Assembly: GCA_963691815.1 (NCBI GenBank)
Contig: OY829659.1
Coordinates: 30,298,170-30,362,169, forward strand
Direction: 5' to 3'
Length of the DNA stretch: 64,000 bases
From: Echiichthys vipera
Lineage: Eukaryota > Chordata > Actinopteri > Perciformes > Trachinidae
This document shows, piece by piece, positions 51,416 to 63,110 of this stretch. Position numbers and translations under genes: made by a program. The notes below the pieces were generated by a model. That model was not told the origin of the DNA, ran no database searches, and saw nothing but the letters and a program-made list of their open reading frames with translations. Numbering within the stretch: position 1 is the first letter of the stretch; every line of letters starts with the position of its first letter.

Positions 51416-54400
51416 CAAAAACATGTCAAAACAGCTAAAAACAGACGAAAAACACCACAAAAACGTGATGAAACGACAAAAAACACAAGAAAACACCACA
51501 AATATGTGATAAAACGACTTAATAAGGACGAAAGGCACCACTAAAACGTGACAAAATGATTAAAAACAGACAACACCAAAAAAACATGACAAAACGACTA
51601 AAAACAGACGCAAAACTCCACAAAAACAATTTGAAACGACTTAAAACAGATGAAAACACCACAAAAACGTGATTAAAAGACTAAAAACAGACGAAAACAC
51701 CACAAAAACATGAGAAAGCGACTAAAAACGGATAAAAACACCACAAAAACATGACAAAACGACTAAAAAAAATCAAAACACCACAAAAATATGATAAAAC
51801 AACTAAAAACAGACGAAAAAAAACACAAAAACGTGATGAAACGACTAAAAACAGACGCAAGACACCACAAAAACAACTAAAAACTGATTAAAATACCACT
51901 AAAACGTGATGAACCGACTTAAAACAAATGAAAACACCACAAAAACGTGATGAAACAACTAAAAACAGACAGAAAGCTCAACAAAAACATGACAAATCAA
52001 CTAAAAACAGAAGAAAAACTCCACAAAATCGTGATGAAATGACTAAAAACAGATGAAAACACCACAAAAACTTGATAAAACAACTTCAAAACAGACGAAA
52101 CACACCACAAAAACATGAAAAAACAACTAAAAACAGACGAAAAAAAACACAAAAACGTGATGAAACGACTAAAAACAGACGCAAGACACCACAAAAACAA
52201 CTAAAAACTGATTAAAATACCACTAAAACGTGATGAACCGACTTAAAACAAATGAAAAGACCTCGAAAAGGTGACAAAAACGACTAAAAACAGCTGAAAA
52301 CACCACAAAAACGTGGAAAAACGACTAAAAACAGATGAAAACACCACAAAAACGTGATGAAACGACTTAAAACAGATGAAAACACCACAAAAACGTGATG
52401 AAACAACTAAAAACAGATGAAAACACCACAAAAACGACTAAAAACAGATGAAAACACCACAGAAAAGTAATGAAACGCCTCAAAACAGATGAAAACACCA
52501 CAAAACGCAATGAAAGGACCAAAAAACAGACGAAAACACCACAAAAACATTACAAAACGACTTAAAACGGATGAAAACATCACAAAAACATTACAAAAAT
52601 GACTAAAAACAGATGAAAACACCACTAAAACGTGACAAAACGACTAAAAACAGACGCAAAACTCCACAAAAACATTACGAAACGACTAAAAACGGATGAA
52701 AGCACCACAAATCGCGAGGAAACAACCAAAAAACAGACGAAAACACCACAAAAACATTACAAAACGACTAAAAACGGGTGAAAGCACCACAAAAAGGTCA
52801 CAAAACGACCAAAAACAGATGAAAACACCACAAGAACATGACAAAACAAATAAAAACAGACGCAAAACTCCACAAAAACATGATGAAACGACTAAAAACA
52901 GATAAAAACACCACAAAAACGTGATGAAACGACTAAAAACGGACAAAAACACCCCAAAAACATGATGAAACCACTAAAAAACAGATGAAAACACCACTAA
53001 AACATGAAAAAACGACTAAAAACAGACGCAAAACTCCACAGAAATATGACAAAACGACTAAGAACAGATGAAAACACCACTAAAACGTGACAAAACAACT
53101 AAAAACAGACGCAAAACTCCACAAAAACATTATGAAACGACTAAAAACGGATGAAAGCACCACAAAAACATGTCAAAACAGCTAAAAACAGACGAAAAAC
53201 ACCACAAAAACGTGATGAAACGACAAAAAACACAAGAAAACACCACAAATATGTGATAAAACGACTTAATAAGGACGAAAGGCACCACTAAAACGTGACA
53301 AAATGATTAAAAACAGACAACACCAAAAAAACATGACAAAACGACTAAAAACAGACGCAAAACTCCACAAAAACAATTTGAAACGACTTAAAACAGATGA
53401 AAACACCACAAAAACGTGATTAAAAGACTAAAAACAGACGAAAACACCACAAAAACATGAGAAAGCGACTAAAAACGGATAAAAACACCACAAAAACATG
53501 ACAAAACGACTAAAAAAAATCAAAACACCACAAAAATATGATAAAACAACTAAAAACAGACGAAAAAAAACACAAAAACGTGATGAAACGACTAAAAACA
53601 GACGCAAGACACCACAAAAACAACTAAAAACTGATTAAAATACCACTAAAACGTGATGAACCGACTTAAAACAAATGAAAACACCACAAAAACGTGATGA
53701 AACAACTAAAAACAGACAGAAAGCTCAACAAAAACATGACAAATCAACTAAAAACAGAAGAAAAACTCCACAAAATCGTGATGAAATGACTAAAAACAGA
53801 TGAAAACACCACAAAAACTTGATAAAACAACTTCAAAACAGACGAAACACACCACAAAAACATGAAAAAACAACTAAAAACAGACGAAAAAAAACACAAA
53901 AACGTGATGAAACGACTAAAAACAGACGCAAGACACCACAAAAACAACTAAAAACTGATTAAAATACCACTAAAACGTGATGAACCGACTTAAAACAAAT
54001 GAAAAGACCTCGAAAAGGTGACAAAAACGACTAAAAACAGCTGAAAACACCACAAAAACGTGGAAAAACGACTAAAAACAGATGAAAACACCACAAAAAC
54101 GTGATGAAACGACTTAAAACAGATGAAAACACCACAAAAACGTGATGAAACAACTAAAAACAGATGAAAACACCACAAAAACGACTAAAAACAGATGAAA
54201 ACACCACAGAAAAGTAATGAAACGCCTCAAAACAGATGAAAACACCACAAAACGCAATGAAAGGACCAAAAAACAGACGGAAACACCACAAAAACATTAC
54301 AAAACGACTTAAAACGGATGAAAACATCACAAAAACATTACAAAAATGACTAAAAACAGATGAAAACACCACTAAAACGTGACAAAACGACTAAAAACAG

Positions 54401-54907
54401 ACGCAAAACTCCACAAAAACATTACGAAACGACTAAAAACGGATGAAAGCACCACAAATCGCGAGGAAACAACCAAAAAACAGACGAAAACACCACAAAA
54501 ACATTACAAAACGACTAAAAACGGGTGAAAGCACCACAAAAAGGTCACAAAACGACCAAAAACAGATGAAAACACCACAAGAACATGACAAAACGACTAA
54601 AAACAGACGCAAAACTCCACAAAAACATGATGAAACGACTAAAAACAGATAAAAACACCACAAAAACGTGATGAAACGACTAAAAACAGACAAAAACACC
54701 CCAAAAACATGATGAAACCACTAAAAAACAGATGAAAACACCACTAAAACATGAAAAAACGACTAAAAACAGACGCAAAACTCCACAGAAATATGACAAA
54801 ACGACTAAAAACAGATGAAAACACCACTAAAACGTGACAAAACAACTAAAAACAGACGCAAAACTCCACAAAAACATTATGAAACGACTAAAAACGGATG
54901 AAAGCAC
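51416..54907. repeat. 1747-bp tandem duplication in block C
   Basis: The counterpart of the 34503-37992 duplication. Anchor: 51997-52200 matches 53744-53947, with an offset of 1747 here against 1745 in block B. So the two blocks have since gained or lost a few bases. Confidence 0.87.
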
Positions 54908-56204
54908 CACAAAACGCGATGAAACGACCAAAAAACAGACGAAAACACCACAAAAACATTACAAAATGACTAAAAACGGGTGAAAGCACCACAAAAAGGT
55001 GACAAAACGACTAAAAACAGACGAAAACACCAAAAGACATGACAAAACGACTAAAAACAGACGCAAAACTCCACAAAAACATGATGAAACGACTAAAAAC
55101 AGATAAAAACACCACAAAAACGTGATGAAACGACTAAAAACAGACAAAAACACCCCAAAAACATGATGAAACCACTAAAAAACAGATGAAAACACCACTA
55201 AAACATGAAAAAAACGACTAAAAACGGACGCAAAACTCCACAGAAATATGACAAAACGACTAAAAACAGATGAAAACACCACTAAAACGTGACAAAACAC
55301 CTAAAAACAGACGCAAAACTCCACAAAAACATTATGAAACGACTAAAAACGGATGAAAGCACCACAAAACGCGATGAAACGACCAAAAAACAGACGAAAA
55401 CACCACAAAAACATTACAAAATGACTAAAAACGGGTGAAAGCACCACAAAAAGGTGACAAAACGACTAAAAACAGACGAAAACACCAAAAGACATGACAA
55501 AACGACAAAAAACAGACGCAAAACTCCACAAAAACATGATGAAACGACTAAAAACAGATGAAAACACAACAAAAACGTGATGAAACGACTAAAAACAGAC
55601 GCAAAACTCCACAGAAACATGACGAAACGACTAAAAACAGATGAAAAAAACACAAAAATGTGATAAAACGACTTAAAACAGATGCAAAACTCCACAAAAA
55701 CATGATGAAACGACTAAAAACAGATGAAAACACCACAAAACGCAATGAAAGGACCAAAAAACAGACGAAAACACCACAAAAACATAACAAAACGACTTAA
55801 AACAGACGAAAACATCACAAAAACGTGATGAAATGACTAAAAACAGATGAAAACACCACAAAAATATGATCAAACAACTAAAAACAGACGAAACACACCA
55901 CAAAAACGTGATGAAACGACAAAAAACACACGAAAACACCACAAATATGTGATGAAACACCACTAAAGACACCACTAAAACGTGACAAAATGATTAAAAA
56001 CAGACAACACCAAAAAAACATGACAAAACGACTAAAAACAGACGCAAAAATTCCACAAAAACATTATGAAACGACTTAAAACAGATGAAAACACCACAAA
56101 AACGTGATGAAACGACTAAAAACAGACGAAAACACCATAAAAACATGACAAAACGACTAAAAACGGATGAAAACACCACAAAAACATGACAAAACAACTA
56201 AAAA

Positions 56205-57537
56205 TGCAAGGATCCTGTTTGTAGACTTTAGCTCGGCTTTCAACACAATCATCCCGGACATCCTCCACTACAAACTCTCCCAGCTCACCGTCCCAGCCTC
56301 CACCTGTCAGTGGATTACTAACTTTTTGACTGACAGGAGACAGCAGGTGAGGCTGGGGCAGATCACATCCAGCACCCGGACCATCAGCACAGGCGCTCCC
56401 CAGGGGTGTGTGCTCTCTCCATTGCTCTTCTCCCTTTATACAAATGACTGCACCTCGAGTGACCCATCTGTCAAACTCCTGAAGTTTGCAGACGACACAA
56501 CCGTCATCGGTCTCATCCGGGACGGTGACGAGTCTGCTTACAGACGGGAGGTGGGACAGCTGGCCCTCTGGTGTGGTCAGAACCATCTGGAGCTAAACAC
56601 GCTCAAAACTGTGGAGATGACAGTGGACTTCAGGAGCCGCCCCCCCACACTGCCCCCCATCACCATCCTCAACAACACCGTGTCTGCTGTGGAAACCTTC
56701 AGGTTCCTGGGATCCATCCTCTCCCAGGATCTGAAGTGGAGCCACAACGTGGACTCCATCATCAAAAAGGCCCAGCAGAGGATGTACTTCCTTCGTCAGC
56801 TGAGGAAGTTCAACCTGCCCCAAGAACTGCTGATCCAGTTCTACACGGCAATAGTTCAGTCTGTTCTCTGCACCTCCATCATTGTTTGGTTTGGATCGGC
56901 CACCAAACCGGACAAGAACAGACTGACACGGACAATCAGGACTGCAGAGAGAATCATTGGTGTCAAACTGCCCACTATCCAGGACCTGCACTCATCCAGA
57001 GTCAGGAAAAGGGCAGTTCACATCTCTGCAGACCCTTCACACCCTGCACATCACCTCTTTGAACTTCTCCCCTCTGGCAGGCGTTACAGAACTCTGTACA
57101 CAAAAAAAATCAGACATAAAAACAGTTTCTACCCCCAGGCCGTCACACTGCTGAACAATTGACCCCACCCGACACATCACACACACATGCCAGACATACA
57201 AGACAAATGCACCTAATGCACCTTATGTATATCACTGTAAATAACATAACAAAGATATTTATAACAGCCTGGTCACTTTACTTTGCACAATTATTTTATC
57301 TTTCTATTTTAAATTTCTAATATTTACTTGTTAACCTATTTTTAATATTACCTCTATTTTTTATCTTAAATTATTGTTCTGTGTTGTTCTGTTATTGTTC
57401 TGTTATTGTTAATGTTATTGTTATGTTTAGGTTTGTCCTGTTAAATGTTTGGAACTGTGAGTAAAGCATGAGCCGGAGTCAAATTCTCTGTATGTCCAAC
57501 ATACTTAGCAATAAACCTGATTCTGATTCTGATTCTG
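56205..57537 (+). mobile_element. LINE copy 2 (duplicate of the 4160-5492 insertion)
   Basis: The same 1333-bp LINE fragment with the same truncation point, tail and satellite flanks, offset by exactly 52045 from copy 1. I see about three substitutions between copies, for example C for T in the RT frame near 56334 and two in the 3' UTR. Identical flanks mean this is one insertion duplicated with its surroundings, not two insertions. Confidence 0.94.
56206..57162 (+). pseudogene. LINE ORF2 fragment, second copy: C-terminal reverse transcriptase
   Basis: The translation equals that of the copy at 4161-5117: VDFSSAF, PQGCVLSPLLF and FADD motifs, and the same TGA stop. The frame is again open leftward to an ATG in the satellite (56167), giving 331 codons. 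The endonuclease and N-terminal RT are missing. The protein is unchanged between the copies; the one coding difference seen (T/C in a GAT/GAC codon) is silent. Confidence 0.9.
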
Positions 57538-57576
57538 AAAAACAGATGAAAACACCACAAAAACATGACAAAACAA

Positions 57577-58861
57577 CTAAAAACACACGAAAACACCACA
57601 AATATGTGATGAAACGCCTTGAAAATGACGCAAGACACCACTAAAACGTGACAAAATGATTAAAAACAGACAACACCACAAAAACATGACAAAACGACTA
57701 AAAACAGATGCAAAACACCACAAAAACATGACAAAACGACTAAAAACGGATGAAAACACTCGAAAAGGTGACAAAAACGACTAAAAACTGATGAAAACAC
57801 CACAAAAACGTGAAAAACCGACTAAAAACAGAGAAAAACACCACAAAAATATGATAAAACAACTAAAAACAGACGAAACACACCACAAAAACGTGATGAA
57901 ACGACTAAAAACAGACGCAAGACACCACAAAAACGACTAAAAACAGAAGAAAACACCACAAACACAAGACAAAACGACTAAAAACGGATGAAAACACCAC
58001 AAAAACTTGACAAAACAACTAAAAACAGATGAAAACACCACAAAAACATGACAAAACAACTAAAAACACACAAAAACACAACAAATATGTGATGAAAAGC
58101 CTTGAAAATGACGCAAGACACCACTAAAACGTGACAAAATGATTAAAAACAGACAACACCACAAAAACATGACAAAACAACTAAAAACACACGAAAACAC
58201 CACAAATATGTGATGAAAAGCCTTGAAAATGACGCAAGACACCACTAAAACGTGACAAAATGATTAAAAACAGACAACACCACAAAAACATGACAAAACG
58301 ACTAAAAACAGATGCAAAACACCACAAAAACATGACAAAACGACTAAAAACGGATGAAAACACTCGAAAAGGTGACAAAAACGACTAAAAACTGATGAAA
58401 ACACCACAAAAACGTGAAAAACCGACTAAAAACAGAGAAAAACACCACAAAAATATGATAAAACAACTAAAAACAGACGAAACACACCACAAAAACGTGA
58501 TGAAACGACTAAAAACAGACGCAAGACACCACAAAAACGACTAAAAACAGAAGAAAACACCACAAACACAAGACAAAACGACTAAAAACGGATGAAAACA
58601 CCACAAAAACTTGACAAAACAACTAAAAACAGATGAAAACACCACAAAAACATGACAAAACAACTAAAAACACACAAAAACACAACAAATATGTGATGAA
58701 AAGCCTTGAAAATGACGCAAGACACCACTAAAACGTGACAAAATGATTAAAAACAGACAACACCACAAAAACATGACAAAACGACTAAAAACAGACGCAA
58801 AACACCACAAAAACATGACAAAACGACTAAAAACGGATGAAAACACTCGAAAAGGTGACAA
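57577..58861. repeat. Expanded 483-bp higher-order repeats (604-bp gain relative to block A)
   Basis: Block A shows the marker blocks at 5532 and 6015. Here the same blocks start at 57577, 58060 (partial), 58181 and 58664. The offset from block A changes from 52045 to 52649, a gain of 604 bp made of 483 plus 121. Further pairs at 60680/61163 (483 bp) and 63145/63555 (410 bp) follow. Confidence 0.82.
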
Positions 58862-61800
58862 AAACGACTAAAAACAGATGAAAACACCACAAAAACGTGA
58901 AAAAAACGACTAAAAACTGAGAAAAACACCACAAAAATATGATAAAACAACTAAAAACAGACAAAACACACCACAAAAACGTGATGAAACGACTAAAAAC
59001 AGACGCAAGACACCACAAAAACGACTAAAAAAAGATGAAAACACCACAAAAACGTGATGAAACGACTTAAAACAGATGAAAACACCACAAAAACGTGATG
59101 AAACTAAAAACAGACGCAAGACACCACAAAAACGACTAAAAACAGATGAAAACACCACAGAAACGTGATGAAACGCCTCAAAACAGATGACAACACTAAA
59201 AACATGACAAAAAAAACAACTAAAAACAGACGAAAACACCACAAAAACGTGATGAACCGACTTAAAACAGATGAAAACACCACAAAAATGTGACAAAATG
59301 ACAAAAAACAGACGAAAACACCACAAGAACATGACAAAACAACTAAAAACAGACGCAAAACTCCAGAAAAACATGATGAAATGTCTAAAAACAGATGAAA
59401 ACACCACAAAAACGTGACAAAAACGACTAAAAACGGATGAAAACACCACAAAAACGTGATAAAACAACTATAAACAGACGAAACACACCACAAAAACGTG
59501 ATGAAACGACTAAAAACAGACGCAAGACACCACAGAAACGACTTAAAACAGATGAAAACACCACAAAAACGTGATGAAACGACTTAAAACAGATGAAAAC
59601 ACCACAAAAACGTGATGAAACAACTAAAAACAGACGCAAGACACCACAAAAACGACTAAAAACAGATGAAAACACCAAAGAAACGTGATGAAATGCCTCA
59701 AAACAAATGAAAAAAATAAAAAACATGACAAAAAAACAACTAAAACCAGACGAAAACATCACAAAAACGTGATGAAATTACTAAAAACAGACGAAAACAC
59801 CACAAAAACGTGATGAACCGACTTAAAACGGATGAAAACACCACAAAAATGTGACAAAACGACTAAAAACAGACGAAAAAACTACAAGAACATGACAAAA
59901 CAACTAAAAACTGACGCAAAACTCCAGAAAAACATGATGAAATGACTAAAAACAGATGAAAACACCACAAAAACGTATCAAAAACGCCAAAAAACGGATG
60001 AAAACACCACAAAAACGTGATAAAACAACTATAAACAGACGAAAGACACCACAAAAACGTGATGAACCGACTTAAAACAGATGAAAACACCACAAAAATG
60101 TGACAAAATGACAAAAAACAGACGAAAACACCACAAGAACATGACAAAACAAATAAAAACAGACGCAAAACTCCACAAAAACATGATGAAACGACTAAAA
60201 ACAGATAAAAACACCACAAAAACGTGATGAAACTACTAAAAACAGACGCAAGACACCACAAAAACGACTAAAAACAGATGAAAACACCACAAAAACGTGA
60301 TGAAACGACTAAAAACAGACAAAAACACCCCAAAAACATGAAAAAACGACTAAAAACAGACGCAAAACTCCACAGAAATATGACAAAACGACTAAAAACA
60401 GACGCAAAACACCACAAAAACATGACAAAACGACTAAAAACGGATGAAAACACTCGAAAAGGTGACAAAAACGACTAAAAACAGATGAAAACACCACAAA
60501 AACGTGAAAAAACGACTAAAAACAGAGAAAAACACCACAAAAATATGATAAAACAACTAAAAACAGACGAAACACACCACAAAACGTGATGAAACGACTA
60601 AAAACGGATGAAAACACCACAAAAACTTGACAAAACAACTAAAAACAGATGAAAACACCACAAAAACATGACAAAACAACTAAAAACACACGAAAACACC
60701 ACAAATATGTGATAAAACGCCTTGAAAATGACGCAAGACACCACTAAAACGTGACAAAATGATTAAAAACAGACAACACCACAAAAACATGACAAAACGA
60801 CTAAAAACAGACGCAAAACACCACAAAAACATGACAAAACGACTAAAAACGGATGAAAACACTCGAAAAGGTGACAAAAACGACTAAAAACAGATGAAAA
60901 CACCACAAAAACGTGAAAAAACGACTAAAAACAGAGAAAAACACCACAAAAATATGATAAAACAACTAAAAACAGACGAAACACACCACAAAAACATGAT
61001 GAAACGACTAAAAACAGACGCAAGACACCACAAAAACGACTAAAAACAGACGAAAACACCACAAAAACATGACAAAACGACTAAAAACGGATGAAAACAC
61101 CACAAAAACTTGACAAAACAACTAAAAACAGATGAAAACACCACAAAAACATGACAAAACAACTAAAAACACACGAAAACACCACAAATATGTGATGAAA
61201 AGCCTTGAAAATGACGCAAGACACCACTAAAACGTGACAAAATGATTAAAAACAGACAACACCACAAAAACATGACAAAACGACTAAAAACAGACGCAAA
61301 ACACCACAAAAACATGACAAAACGACTAAAAACGGATGAAAACACTCGAAAAGGTGACAAAAACGACTAAAAACAGATGAAAACACCACAAAAACGTGAA
61401 ATAACGACTAAAACTGAGAAAAACACCACAAAAATATGATAAAACAACTAAAAACAGACAAAACACACCACAAAAACGTGATGAAACTACTAAAAACAGA
61501 CGCAAGACACCACAAAAACGACTAAAAACAGATGAAAACACCCCAAAAACGTGATGAAACGACTTAAAACAGATGAAAACACCACAAAAACGTGATGAAA
61601 CAACTAAAAACAGACGCAAGACACCACAAAAACGACTAAAAACAGATGAAAACACCACAGAAACGTGATGAAACGCCTCAAAACAGATGAAAACACTAAA
61701 AACATGACAAAAAAAACAACTAAAAACAGACGAAAACACCACAAAAACGTGATGAACCGACTTAAAACAGATGAAAACACCACAAAAATGTGACAAAATG

Positions 61801-63105
61801 ACAAAAAACAAACGAAAACACCACAAGAACATGACAAAACAACTAAAAACAGACGCAAAACTCCAGAAAAACATGATGAAATGTATAAAAACAGATGAAA
61901 ACACCACAAAAACGTGACAAAAACGACTAAAAACGGATGAAAACACCACAAAAACGTGATAAAACAACTATAAACAGACGAAACACACCACAAAAACGTG
62001 ATGAAACTACTAAAAACAGACGCAAGACACCACAAAAACGACTTAAAACAGATGAAAACACCACAAAAACGCGATGAAACGACTAAAAACAGACAAAAAC
62101 ACCCCAAAAACATGAAAAAACGACTAAAAACAGACGCAAAACTCCACAGAAATATGACAAAACGACTAAAAACAGATGAAAACACCACTAAAATGTGACA
62201 AAACGACTAAAAAAAGACGCAAAACTCCACAAAAACATTATGAAACGACTAAAAACGGATGAAAGCACCACAAAACGCGATGAAACGACCAAAAAACAGA
62301 CGAAAACACCACAAAAACATTAAGAAATGACTAAAAACGGGTGAAAGCACCACAAAAAGGTGACAAAACGACTAAAAACAGACGAAAACACCAAAAGACA
62401 TGACAAAACGACTAAAAACAGACGCAAAACTCCACAAAAACATGATGAATCGACTAAAAACAGATGAAAACACAACAAAAACGTGATGAAACGACTAAAA
62501 ACAGACGCAAAACTCCACAGAAACATGACGAAACGACTAAAAACAGATGAAAAAAACACAAAAATGTGATAAAACGACTTAAAACAGATGCAAAACTCCA
62601 CAAAAACATGATGAAACGACTAAAAACAGATGAAAACACCACAAAACGCAATGAAAGGACCAAAAAACAGACGAAAACACCAGAAAAACATAACAAAACG
62701 ACTTAAAACAGACGAAAAACATCACAAAAACGTGATGAAATGACTAAAAACAGATGAAAGCACCACAAAAATATGATAAAACAACTAAAAACAGACGAAA
62801 CACACCACAAAAACGTGATGAAACGACAAAAAACACACGAAAACACCACAAATATGTGATGAAACACCACTAAAGACACCACTAAAACGTGACAAAATGA
62901 TTAAAAGCAGACAACACCAAAAAAACATGACAAAACGACTAAAAACAGACGCACAACTCCACAAAAACATTATGAAACGACTTAAAACAGATGAAAACAC
63001 CACAAAAACGTGATGAAACGACTAAAAACAGACGAAAACACCATAAAAACATGACAAAACGACTAAAAACGGATGAAAACACCACAAAAACATGACAAAA
63101 CAACT

Positions 63106-63110
63106 AAAAA
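63106..63110. other. Empty site of the LINE insertion (paralogous)
   Basis: AAAAA in an uninterrupted CAACTAAAAACAGATG context. The left side matches the sequence before 4160 at offset 58951, and the right side matches that after 5492 at offset 57613. The difference, 1338, equals LINE (1333) plus a 5-base target copy. Block D therefore separated from block A before the LINE arrived. Confidence 0.88.

Larger units (their letters stand above)
39626..55198. repeat. Block C: right copy of the 9685-bp duplication, carrying the ERV
   Basis: The second copy of block B, interrupted by the ERV. It resembles block B until about 55198. It then continues as a copy of block A that includes LINE copy 2. 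Block C therefore bridges the two other blocks. Confidence 0.88.
47567..56204. repeat. 41-bp satellite array, segment IV
   Basis: About 8.6 kb of satellite from the ERV to LINE copy 2. It is a close copy of 30.65-38.28 kb and then of 3.1-4.16 kb. The internal 972-bp and 1745-bp duplications are also present here. No gene was seen. Confidence 0.96.

Noticed and set aside
61326..61967. A 213-codon minus-strand open frame, and dozens of similar 60-200-codon frames throughout the array
   Set aside because: They consist of the 41-residue translated satellite repeat, occur in overlapping frames at the same place, and depend on chance loss of TAG. No domain or conserved start was seen.
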